Source: Eopsaltria australis
Lineage: Eukaryota > Chordata > Aves > Passeriformes > Petroicidae
DNA length: 64,000 nucleotides
Direction of reading: 5' to 3'
Assembly (NCBI GenBank): GCA_034509425.1
Contig: JAVTVJ010000372.1
Span: 310,001 to 374,000, forward strand
The notes beneath the pieces were generated by a model. That model was not told where the DNA came from. It saw nothing but the letters and a program-made list of their open reading frames with translations, and ran no database searches. This document shows, one piece after another, positions 13,599 through 25,506 of this stretch. Position numbers and translations under genes: made by a program. Numbering within the stretch: position 1 is the stretch's first letter; each line of letters opens with the position of its first letter.

Positions 13599-14938
13599 AA
13601 TCCTGGCAGATGGACAGCAAGCACAGCTGGGACAGCAGGTGAGCTAAATTGTAGATTTCTTCCCGGTATCAATTTGACACTATATCAAACACAAAGTATA
13701 GTCATTAAAAAATTCCTTCCTTCTATTTGTACAGAGTGGATATTCTCAAAGAAAACAATATTTGGGAAAGTGCAGCAAGGAAAAGCAAGATATGACTGGA
13801 AGGCAGAAAGCTGCTAAGCTGGAATTGAATCCACATACCTCTGGGCACTTCCGTGGAGCTACAATCCAACACAGAGGTTTGGCACCAGGGCTCTAATAAA
13901 CAGGTAAAACTCATCAAATTAGTAATCAAGTCACAATGCTACTTTCAGTAAAGGAGTGGGAACTTGTCCATTGATTTCAGCAGGAGTAGATTCAAACCAT
14001 GAAAAAACACATCAGCAACAGAGCCAGCACATTAGAAAAAAGCAGTCACACTCTGGAAAGCCCTTGTAACCACACATTAATCTGGGTTTTTTTTGTAAAA
14101 CAAATCAAGAGAGTAGGAAATAATTTGGCATTTTATTGGCAAACGGGGAAACCTCTTCAAGGAAAACATCACCTCATACAGGTGCTACCACAGCAGAAGT
14201 TACCACCATGCCAAAATTCCAGCTGGGGCAATGTCAACCCTTTTCACAGGGACATGGAAACCAGCTGGTACAAGGAAGTTCTATGGTGAGTGACAGGGTG
14301 TAGTAACTCTGTCACAGCTGATTATGTCCAAACATGGCACTAGGAATGGGAAAATTTACCACTTCTAACTTTAAAGAAGTATGCAAAAAACTAATTTTCC
14401 TAAAAGACATCTCATCATTTTCACTGCATTTATGATTTTTCCTCTCTGTCTAATTAGTCCATCCCATACACAACATTTTAAGTAATTTCTTGTTGAGGAA
14501 CCCACTATTTTTGTCCTGTACTGACAGTTTATGCAGACCCAGAAAGTAAAGAAAAGCCACTGGTCTTAACTCTCTAAATATACAGTCCAAATAACTCATA
14601 CATTGTGTTCTTAACTACTGTTTGCCTCGACCTTCTCCTCCTTGAAAAGACATTCAGTCATGACTGAAAGACTTACAATGATGCAAAGAAGCTATCACAT
14701 CCTGATCTGTGCTATTACAAATATTACTTCTGGACATGGAAGAATTTTCCACTTTTTTCTCTAGCACAATTAATATAGAATTGTATTCTGAATACTGGAT
14801 TCTACTGAAAGCACTTGTGCACCAGACTTCAAAGGTAAGGAAGAAAAAGTAAAATACACCTGACAGGAACATAACCACCCCTTGGTCTACCAGAAGCATC
14901 TGAAAATCAAGCAAGTTCCTCTCTATTCCACATCTATT

Positions 14939-15076
14939 AAAAAAAAAAAGAAAAAGAAAAAGAAAAAGAAAAAGAAAAAGAAAAAGAAAAAGAAAAAGAA
15001 AAAGAAAAAGAAAAAGAAAAAGAAAAAGAAAAAGAAAAAGAAAAAGAAAAAGAAAAAGAAAAAGAAAAAGAAAAAG
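14939..15076 (+). repeat. (AAAAAG)n hexanucleotide array, uninterrupted
   Basis: An 11-base A run is followed by G residues spaced exactly six bases apart from 14950 to 15076 (22 G residues, 21 full intervals) with no interruption. One strand is pure purine. The open frames that cross it on both strands (poly-Lys/Arg-like on plus, poly-Phe on minus) are composition artefacts. An uninterrupted array of this length is likely to vary in copy number between individuals. Confidence 0.97.
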
Positions 15077-18000
15077 GGAGTAGACAAATCCCTACAGCTG
15101 GCAAACCCTAAGTCCTTTTTTGAGTATTCTGTACTATAAAAAAAAAAATATGGATGTAAAATGTGTAAAAAAACCCCAAACAGCAAATTTTGAACCTGAG
15201 GAGCATTTTTCCTGACTTCTTATTTTTATTATTTAAAAAGCACCTTCCTGGATTGCATTCTATGCAGAGGCTAGAAATATTTGAAATGTCACATTTACTG
15301 TCTAGTTGGGATGATCAACACAGATTCATCATTAAATGTAAATAAATTATTAACTGAATTTTCTCTCCATTTTACCACTTCTAGTCAATGCATCAAGAGG
15401 ACTAACTTTGAGTTGGTGGAATGATTTCCACATCCCACATGATTCTAGGACAAATCCCTATCAATACAGAAATCACCTTTGTCAGCGACAAAGTTGGGCT
15501 TTAACAGTCATGATTCTTACAAACTCTTCAACAATAAACATATGAAAAAAGAAATCTGCATTAAGTGACAACCCAAAACCAGTATAGATTGGGCATGTAC
15601 CAGAGACAGTGCTTAGTTAAATGCTGGACAAAGCTGTGTCAGGAATATTGAGGATGCTTCCATTACTCGAGTCACTGAATTCTTTCAGGGAATGTCTTTC
15701 ACTTGCAGATCTCTCAGTATTCAGCTTCAGTTTTGACCCTCTTTTTCAGGCCTGCCACATATCTGAAAAATTTGCAATTATTTTATTACAAAGCAGGGAC
15801 TCACACTCTTGTATTAACTTGGGAAAGATCGAGTAGTGTGGTAATTTCTCCTCCTTGGTCTCCACACTGATTTGTAAACCAACCAGCATAAACCAACAGA
15901 ACAGTTCAGGTTATACCAGTAAATGAGTCTACGAACTACTCCTGGACTATTTCTTACCTGATCCAAATCTGGAAGTTAAATTCTCTAGCCTTACTAAAGA
16001 GGTTGCTCAACCTCCTGCCATCATAAGGAAACTCAAATTGTTTCCATGTGTGTGAGGCTATCCTGCTCATATGAAAAACTGGCAGAAAGTGTTTTCTTGC
16101 TTTTACTCATTAGAAGGACAAATGACTGAAAAAGATTTTTCCTGAGAAGAATTTGTTAACTAATTTTTAAGATAAATAAGAGAAGGAAATAGCAATATGT
16201 TTATCAGTGTTCCACAGAAGTAGGAACTTCAGTATCTTCAGGCAGAGGAATAATACCAGGGTCTAACTCCTAGTCCCAAACATTCTGACTCACCTTAAGA
16301 TGCTGATAACAGTATTCAGAATCAGAAATGTGGTTTTCCACTGGTAAGCCTTTTCCTTTGCACCTTATAGTCTATTATAGGTATCTATGAGACATTTCTG
16401 TATCTAGTGGTCAGGAAGAAAATGTAAGTTTTGAGTAGAGAGAAAACACAAGCTAAGACCCTTAAGTGAATATTCTACCACCAAACTATTATTGGGGGTT
16501 GAATCTTCTGATGTTTCAAATTCTTTCTTGCCAAAGAGAATTCAACTTCCTGGTTCCTAAAGAACCGTTCACCAGATTTCCATCTGAGGTCTTTGGAAAG
16601 CAACATATTACCCAAGCTTTCTGATCATTATATTAAATAATAAATTTTTCAAGACTCTCTGAATACATATAATTAACCCAAGGGTGTAGAAAATAAAATG
16701 CTAGCAGATAAAAGATTACTTAAAATGGAAAAAGCCCAAATCTCTTAGAACAAATAACAGACCAGAGCAGAGACACTCAGTTCAAATTGAAAAAGATACC
16801 TAACAAGAACTAATGCTGGAAAAAATTTGGTGTAAGAAGTAAATGCAAATTCAGCACAGGTTTACAAAATTATACAGCTTTTATAGAGGCAAATGTATAT
16901 CTGAACTACACATACAGAAAAAGGAATGTTTTTTTTTTTTTTTTATCTCCTGGACTTTGCCTGGTCCTTTCTACCTCAGTGCTTGGAAGTTATTGATAAA
17001 TTGCAGGGAATACACAGCAATGTACATGACTTGTCTAAAATTTTCTAGCAGTTGGTTTAAATGAATATGTGAACTTCAGAAGGTTAAATGCTAAGCAGAG
17101 AACATTAAAACAACATACATATATTTTAAAGTCCTAAACACAGACCTGTTTAACCATTCTGGCTGGGTAAGTTGCAACTTCTTTTGTCAACATTGGGAGA
17201 CATCCATGCCTTACCATAAAAAACTTGGTTCACATGTTCAATTTCTGTATGTGTGTAAGTGCAGAGCTTCCAGATAGCAACAAGGGTACTGCACATCTGT
17301 GAATCAGCTGAGCTTCACATGCATTGCTTCCACATACCTGAATCAAAGATTCCTGTTGGTTTTGGAAGAAGCACACTTACTGTACATACGTTAACAAGCA
17401 TAAGTTCACCCAGAAGTCTTGGATTCCTTAGTTGGCTGTCAAAGATGATGTCTGAGATGTCTTCTGCTATTCATACTCGGACAGATGACTCCTGGTTGGC
17501 TTTGTCTTCCCAAAACAACTTTGGGGGATACAGGCTTTGAGGTAACTTCAACCACTTCCTAACCACCATCTTTCTTCAAGAAAGACTTCCCAGCTCTAAT
17601 GGCAAGGAGCATTACTATTGCTGCAGTAGATCAGTGGAAATATTTATTTTTGTTTGTAATGTCTATCAAATTTACATCTCTCTATCAGAAGCCATATCTT
17701 GTAAAATCTGTCTGCTAATGAGACTATTGTTTATTTCCTGTACACTGTGTTTTTTACATAGCACTCTGAGAAGAGCAATTGACCAAGAGCAGACACAGCA
17801 GAGATAATGCCACGACTGAGAAGATAGCCATAATTAAAAGCTATTATTTACCAATTTACCATGAAAAATATTCTAAGTGAAATATAAACTGAAATTTTCT
17901 CTTGGAGATAGCTGAAAATAGTCCCTTAAGACAAAAGAGTAAGAGATTGTTTATAAGAGCTGGTTCTCAGCAGAGGTTTTGGGAAGGAAATAAGCATTCT

Positions 18001-19439
18001 TCACCAGTTGCACAGTATATTGCCTTAGGCAGAGTACATTGATACTAAAACAGTTTGTTTTATTATTCATCTCTGTTCATTTCTGCAGTTGGTTTTGGTG
18101 TTGACATGAAAATAAATGAATAACAGAGTATCTAAACAAATGTTTTGTCTAATGGAGATCTTATAAATGACATGCCAGTTACATAAAATGTCAGATTCTC
18201 TTCTGTCGCTGTGTTTTGCATCAAAACAAAGTATGTGATTTATGAGAAAAACAATTAAATACAACCAAAAGTGCATGGAAAGACTCTCTCTAAATTCCAC
18301 AGAGCTTCAAAATGGATTTTTTAAAAGAAGAAATAAAATTTACTGACAAAAAAACTTTTAACCTCAGAAGGCACATGAGAATATTAAGAAACTTACACTA
18401 CTCTGAAAAGAAAGGCCAAGTGGATGCTCCACAAAGCACTTATAGAAAGGAATGGCAAAGCAACAAAGTCTAAAAAAAGACATGTAGAGTAGATTTAGAT
18501 TAGATTACAGTAATTTCATCCATTAATATTAAGTACACAAGACTACAGTTCCTACAAACATACAATTATAGATATGAAAAGTTTTGAAGTGGCCAGTGTT
18601 TGTAACTCCTAAATTGCATGTTTCTTATAGTGTCAACAGAAGGAAAGAGAGACTACCCCAAAGAATGAGTAAAGATACCTTAAGTGAAGTTTCTGCCCTA
18701 AATTCTTCAGCAGAGTCTAGAGAAGTACTTGCAGGAGCATGGATTTGCAATGCCTAGTCCTGTTTATCTCCCCCCTTGCTACAGCTACAAGAGTAAGCAC
18801 CCATGACATTTCATATATTGGCCTAAACCTTTTGTGGAATGATTTCTCTTTAAATATTCATGAGACCTGAGGTGGAATGATACAATTCCCTGCACTCTTT
18901 CTTGTTGACTGCTCTGCCCAGGTCTTAATTTTTGGCTGGTCATTAACTGCTCTTACCCACTTCTGACTATGAGTTTTACTGATACTCCAGAATCCTACTC
19001 CACTGCGACTGCCCATCGTGCAAGGTATCCACCGATGAATCACTGCTTCAGAGGGCATTTCTAATTCTTCCACTCTTTTGGAAGAATGCTTGCCCAGACA
19101 CCTGAATACAATGCACATGGTGTGTGTTACAAAAATGTCACAAAACTTTGTGCCAATAGTCAGCTGGCCTGAATTCCTGCTGTGAGAACATAAAGGAAAT
19201 AACTGTGTTGGACAAAACTGTGATCGTACCTACAAATGCATTTGGTTTGTGCCACTCCAGGCAAAGCAAGCATTTCATTCTGATAAGCTCCTCTCAGGTT
19301 CTTTAAAGGAAGAGGACAAGAAGGCCACAGGATCAAACCAGGAAAACATTCTAGACCAAGTCAATAAATGAGATCAATTAGTAGGATGCTGATAACACTT
19401 TTGGGGATGCATTATGTATTAAAGACTGCTGATCTATAC
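15077..19439. other. AT-rich non-coding DNA, nothing recognised
   Basis: Frames up to 93 codons with no recognisable similarity. A T16 run lies at 16929-16944. No interspersed repeat was identified by eye. Confidence 0.6.
16929..16944 (+). repeat. T16 homopolymer
   Basis: Sixteen consecutive T residues after GGAATG. This would be a poly-A tail if read on the minus strand, but no retrocopy body was recognised beside it. Confidence 0.9.
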
Positions 19440-20380
19440 TTTTGTTGGGGCACGTGTGCTAGGTTGAAATGTGATTCCATTTCACACATCTGGAGTCAGC
19501 CCGTGACTGGCCTCACTTGAGGCTGCCACCTTTGCCTCCTGCCCATGGGCCCTGCAGTCCCTGCTCAGGCTGGAGCCTTCACCTTCTCCATGAGCCATAT
19601 CACAGGTGTACCTGTCTCCACTGCTGGCCACTGACCCTGCTGATTTGGACTCAGACCTGTGGACCCAGTTGCTGGCTTAATCTTGGACCAGCCTGTGGGT
19701 CACTGGACTGTCTCATTCTAGCTACCATTACCAAAGCTGGCCCCAACCCTGACTCATGTTTTGTCTTTACGCTGGTCTCCCCTGTCACCATGGACTAGCA
19801 TGATGATCTGGACTCCTGGCCGATCCCAGCTGCCATCCCTAGGCCTGCCTGACTTGTTTGGAAGCAGAGGGATGGGTCTGGCAAGGCCTCTGTCGTGCTG
19901 GCCATGGCTCCCAGCCACCCAGCACTTAAGGAGCAGCTGATCCTCACTTGTGTCCTGATACCTGGCCTTGAAAGAGTGATTCCATCTTCCCAGCATAAAT
20001 TGACCGGGTTTCTCTTGGTTCAAGCTCCAGTCACGGTGTTAAAAGCAAAGTATCCTTTGTACAACTGGTTGATGCAGCTGTGTCAGTCTCCTCCATGCCC
20101 TAAACTCTGCTTACCATCCACAGAATTGCCTTCTGCAGGAAAAATCTATCCCCATGTTAAAATCAAGGGGGCTTGATGCCTCATCCTCTCTGTTTCAAGA
20201 TAACTCTTCTCAGGCAGACTGTTCAAAATTTTCCAAGTCAGCCTTGCAGTTAAGTCAATGTACAAGCAGGAATGCAAAAGTCCCAACCCCAGAAGGGCAG
20301 AGGAGGGGATGAGCAGAAATCCCCTTGGAAGGGGCACATGTGGGATACCAGACCGAGTTCCCCAGAACAAGCTTTGCCTA
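19440..20380. other. C/G-richer unclassified block (possible diverged repeat)
   Basis: Composition shifts sharply from the AT-rich flanks to C/G-rich sequence with recurrent CTGGAC, CTGACC and TGGACTC words. Low stop density produces two 93-codon frames on plus (19517-19798 and 19895-20176) and others on minus. They are Cys/Pro/Leu-rich and match no domain I know. The texture resembles old reptile and bird transposable or LTR material, but I could not place termini or a family. Confidence 0.3.
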
Positions 20381-23300
20381 AATGGATAAAATAAATGGAA
20401 GTGGTCCAGAGGTCAGACATCATCTGTACTCTCTCTTCCACTCATATTCTAATAACTAGATGAAGATGAAGATGAAGATGGATTGCGTTTGTTTTTTTCT
20501 TTCTTTTCCAAGATATCTGCCCTCATAACCACACAGGTAACCAGTTTCAAATTACTTCAACCCTAAGAGGTGAGTTGCCTAAGAAGTATAAAACTCTGAA
20601 GGACATTCCAGTGACTTAGGAAGAATTTGAGCCCCTCTGTTCTACAAAGGATTCATATGCTTGTTTTAAGACAGGTGCTGTTTAGAAACTGCAGAGATGA
20701 ACTATAATTAATTTGTAGGTAACATGTTAATGTAATAAAGTGAACAACTGGAAAAATGAGCGCAAGACATGTCTTCCACATTCTAATTAATACTTTAAAT
20801 TGTATTTGCATTCAAAGATACACAACAAAAATTGTATCACACAAATATAAGATAACAGTCCTTCACACACTTTTAGAGTCACCTGAAACTAACTGCTCCT
20901 CAAAGGAAAGAGAATCTGAAGGTTATGTAAGAAAGTTATGTATTATAAACTAAAGCATTTCCAGCTGTTTTAAAATTTTGTCAAATCAAATAAGAATTAT
21001 ACCAAAATAAATTTGGGTAAATTGCTGGCAGTTACACCTTCCAGTGAGTTAAACTGAAGGTAAACAAAATTTAAAAAGCCAAATATAGAATAACTTTTCA
21101 CCACAAAGTCAAAATGTGGATTTTTTTATCTGGGGAAATTGAGTCATATTGTACTATAATCACTCAATGATATCTATGAGGTTTCTAGAAACATGATAGA
21201 TTTTTTCTTTAGTAATTTCTATGAACATTCATTTATTCTAGAATCACATTGACCAGAGGGCTTTAACTAAACTTTCAGTGAGCAGCTACAAAATACTGAA
21301 TACCAAATAATTATGCTGTATATACCAATAACTAGACTTTAGAATAACTGTGGGATTTTGTGTGCACTGGGAAAAAATTATGGTTGTGTATTCTTTCTAT
21401 GCAAGAATGTTAATTTAAACTGATTTAAGAGTTTAAATTTCTAATGTTCAGTCATAATAATTTCCCTTGATTGAAATATTTATGAGATTATTGACAGTCC
21501 CATAAATTCTGAGCACAATAAAGACCTGCTCACAAACTGAATAAAAATCTGGATGGAAAAGGCCAGATTTGAATTTTCATTTTACTTCAGAATTCTATAG
21601 AATCAGTATAAATACACTGTTGAGCCCTATTATTTTAAGTCATTTGATTTACTAAACGATGTGATATAAACTAAGAAACCCCAAAATTTGCTTCATAGTG
21701 CTTTTATTTAACTTTAAATTCTGCTTTGAATTCACAGGGTTTCAAGTTTCTTTAGCTGTAGAGCAAGTAAAAACTCAATAAATTCATAAGAAACATGTTA
21801 TGGATAATTACTTAATTAAAATTCCTGAAGCATAATGGGTATTCTTTACTGTACTTACCTTAACATTTGCCCAATGCACATGTGCACACTAATCTTTTAT
21901 TTGATTCCTCTCTTTTTGAGGGCTATATATTAAGGAAATAATATTGTTAGGCTCATTTACACAATCATAATATCCCATATTCTCATGATTTGTGCATTTA
22001 TCTTCTCTGCCTTGATAAGGATTCTAAAATTACAGGTCTGCACATGGCATGGTGATTGGCAAAGAGTCCTGTCTGAAAGACTGTGTGCTGGTTAGAATTG
22101 AGATTATCATTTGTTTCAAAATGTTCCAGAGAATGATTGCCCACTGAGATAATGTAAGTTAAGAAAACATCAAACAGTTTAACAAAGTTGTATTGTGTAT
22201 TTAAAGGAAATTTAATGTATTTAACACAGTGCCCTGTGTTGCAGAGTGCAATACTAGACTCTTTAAAAAGCTTTCTTACCTGTTTTTCTAACAGTACCAT
22301 AAAAAAATCAGTTTGAATTCATCATTCCAAAGATTCAACTGTAGGACTTTATAGAAGCACAAGTAATTATAAGGAAAGGATATGTTATAGAAATAATAAA
22401 AGTCCAGTATAAAGGTCAAGTTATGTGAAGTATAAAGCTTTTATTAAAAGAACCTCTAGTTCTGACCTAGAGACCCTCAAAATCATTATGATCATCCCTA
22501 CCTCTGTTAAAATTAAATAGTTAGGTCAAGAAACATATTTTAGTATCTTCAGCGTAACTTTTACTGAGAATGCACTCTTGAGAGATCAGATTATAGCAGT
22601 ATCATGGGGATATTTGTATAGAATATCAGTATTTATCAATAGCAACTGCACCCATTCTATCTTTTACTTAATTTCACTCTTCCTTGTGCTTCTGGTTCTT
22701 CACTTTAAAGAACAATTTGGGACAATATTTAGTTTAGTCTCAGTCTAAAAATTAATGAAAAAAATTCACTCTAGAGTAACATTTTATATCTTATTAGAGC
22801 AGATAGTAGTTCCAACTTTGTCAAACAGAATATTGCAAAATTTTGTAAAAATCACAATAACTGTACCAAAGAGCACCCATCTTAAGACAGCAGGTGATAA
22901 GTTAGTGAGTCCAAAAGACACAAAATAATAGTGAGAAAAGTATGGCCAACAATTGCTCAGTGACCATTCATGACTGATCTGCAAAACGATGTGGCAAAAA
23001 TATAAAGGGATACAAATGAGTATTTGAAAAGAACAAAAATGGAACGTCTCTCTGAGTACAAAGGACAGCACATTGACAGCGCACTGTGACATATTCTACA
23101 TGATTTTACACACAGTGATATATTTGACATGATTTTACTGCCTTCCAATGTCAACTCTTGTGCAAAGTATGTTCAGACATTTTTCTTAGCTATTATTTTA
23201 ACTTTGCTTGTTTCACAATACAAGGCAAGGTAAAAAATATTTGCAATATAAACTACAAAATAAGAAGAAACTTGTTACAGGAAAATGTCTTTCAAACATG

Positions 23301-24844
23301 ATGGAAGATGCTGAATGAGACGAAAGCAAGTGGATAAGTGAAGAACTGTGAACTTGTACTCACTTCTTTTGTTAAGCTCCTGGAAAAACAATATTGTTTA
23401 GGAAGTCAGATTGATGCCAATGAAGCACACACTGACCTTTAATGGATGTGGAAAACTCAAGGCTGGGAATTTTTGGGCTAAAAAGTTCAAAAGGTAATGA
23501 AATCAATGAGAAATTCATGTCTCATTTTCAGAATAGGATTCGAAGATCATTACTTCAAATGCACTTTTCAATGGGAATATGAAGCATTTATATGATGGAG
23601 AATTAGTCTTACCATGCTTTCCTGCAGACTTCCAGGCAGAGATAAGAATATCCTTTCCTATTTTCCCCTTCTCTGAATCCACTTCATTCTTCAGTTCCAT
23701 TCATAGACACTTTTTATTAATCATAAATTCCAATTTTTCTATTTTTTTATTTCTATTGCTTACTGTATTAATCAGCAGGTGAGCATATATTTTTATTGAG
23801 CATGTATGTATAAAAGTAACATAAGAAAATATTTTAAAGTTATATGTAGAAGTGAGAGTGTAGCAGAAATAAGCTTCCCCATGCAACCTCGACTGATTTA
23901 TCTTGAGAATATGTATTTTGATACATGATTTCATTACAGGATCATTAACTTTTTTTTTTCCATAGCACACCAGCCGTTTCAGTTCTCAGAGTGGATGGTG
24001 TTTACTTAATGAACAGCTGTTCAATATTTACTTCATTGTTCAGTACATGGCCCCATTGTTCAATGGATGGCCTCATGCCATCTTTGTTGCGCACTATTCA
24101 AACCCTACTCTAAGGGACATTAATTAACCTCCCATGAGTTTTCTTTTATGATGCTAATCAGTATAATTTTGAAAGCTTTACAAATATTAATTATATCCAC
24201 AGTATCCATGTGAGTTTTATGTACATCCTACAAACATGAGACTGAAGCAGGGAGATTACAGTTAATAACAACCATGAATTTTGAGTAACCTGTCTGACAC
24301 ACCTGGGGTTTGATTTATGAGTCTCATTGACCCAAGTTGCTGTTGGGAGTCTTCAGCATGTCTTCCAATATGTTTCTCCAGTCTGAATCTGGGTACCAAA
24401 AAAAGGAAATACATTCTGTTAACAGCAATCTGTGCAAAGTTTGTTTTAAGCTACTTCCTCAGTAACATATCTAGAGCTGAGATGGGAATTCAGTGTCTAG
24501 AATTGCATTCAATCTTCATAATGAGACTTTCCCTTCCTCTTACTGAAGTCTTTTGCTCCAGCTTTACATTCCTTCCCAGTTCTGCAACAAATGAGTGATG
24601 AAGACAACCTTATCTGTGGTACAAACTTCAGAAAGTAAATCTCCATCCTCTCATGGGGGCAGGGACCCTAGAGGTAAAAACATATGGACCTGTAACTAAA
24701 AGTTGCCATGATACATAGGCAAACCTTTAAAGCAGAATTCCCTACTCTTTGATGCCTAGAATTTTAAATGTTCATGATGACTCATTCCACACTTCCTGAT
24801 TTCCCTGTTATTGATTCTATGCCCAGGTAATTGCCCAGCAGAGA
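20381..24844. other. AT-rich non-coding DNA
   Basis: Only short frames (up to 102 codons) without recognisable similarity, and one (GATGAA)n run at its start. No transposon was identified. Confidence 0.6.
20459..20480 (+). repeat. (GATGAA)n hexamer run
   Basis: About three and a half copies of GATGAA. Confidence 0.85.
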
Positions 24845-25506
24845 AGAACTCAGGAGTGCGGGTGGATGAGAGACTGGACATGGCCCAGCACTGTGTGCTG
24901 GCAGCCCAGAAAGCCAAATGTGTAGTCCTTGGAATGCAGTCCTGGGCTGCATTCCAAGCAGCATGGGCAGCAGGTGAGGGGGGATTCTTCCCCTCTAATC
25001 TCAGATCAGACCCCACCTGCAGTGCCAAATCCAGCTCTGGGGTCCTCAACACAGGCAGGACATGGACCTGTTGGGGCAAGTGCAGAGGAGGCCACCAAGC
25101 TGATCAAGGGAAAGGCTGAGAGAATTGGGATTGTTCAACCTGGGAAAGAGAAGGCTTTGGGGTGAGGTAATTGTGGCCTTACAGTACCTGAAGGAGCCTA
25201 CAGGAAAGAAGAGACAAGGTCATGTAGTAACGGGACAAGGGGGAATAGGTTCAAATTGAAAGAGAGTAGCTTTAGATCAGATACAAGGAACAAATTCTTT
25301 ACTGTGAGGGTGGTGAGGCACTGGCACAGGCTGCCTAGAGAAGCTGTGGATGGCTCATCCCTGGGAGTGTTCAAGACCAGGCTGGATGGGGCTCTGAGCA
25401 ACCAAGTCTAGTGGAAGGTGTCCCTGACCATGGCAGTGGCTTAGAACTAGATGGTCTTCAAGGCCCCATTCCAAGTCAAATCATTCCATGATTCTATGAT
25501 TCTCTG
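24845..25506 (+). mobile_element. CR1 LINE 3' fragment, plus strand (copy 1)
   Basis: The sequence follows the 3' portion of bird CR1 from the block GCAGCCCAGAAAGCCAA (24901 on) through GTGAGGGTGGTGAGGCACTG and AAGCTGTGGATG to CTAGTGGAAGGTGTCCCTG. It ends in the diagnostic tail ATTCCATGATTCTATGATTC (from 25483), the short-repeat 3' terminus of CR1. Only the distal end of ORF2 and the 3' untranslated region are present, as expected from 5' truncation during target-primed reverse transcription. The frames on both strands inside it (60-107 codons) are disrupted and not coding. It carries a perfect 12-bp inverted repeat near its 5' end, described in the findings. Confidence 0.93.
24928..24958. 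repeat. Perfect 12-bp inverted repeat inside CR1
   Basis: CTTGGAATGCAG (24928-24939) and its exact complement CTGCATTCCAAG (24947-24958) are separated by 7 bases. CR1 normally has only one of these arms (CTGGGCTGCAT) at this place, so the other arm looks like a local templated insertion. Confidence 0.9.

Larger units (their letters stand above)
10223..14938. other. Non-coding DNA with small AT microsatellites
   Basis: The first 500 bases downstream of the RNase H fossil should hold the integrase N-terminal zinc-binding region if the element were longer, but no HHCC pattern was seen. The rest has only short frames (up to 101 codons), a TA-rich patch and an (AAAT)n run. Confidence 0.55.

Noticed and set aside
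14882..15186. Frames on both strands rich in Lys or Phe
   Set aside because: They are produced by the (AAAAAG)n array.
22784..23092. 102-codon minus-strand hydrophobic frame
   Set aside because: AT-rich composition yields Phe/Ile/Leu runs. No family similarity or gene context was seen.
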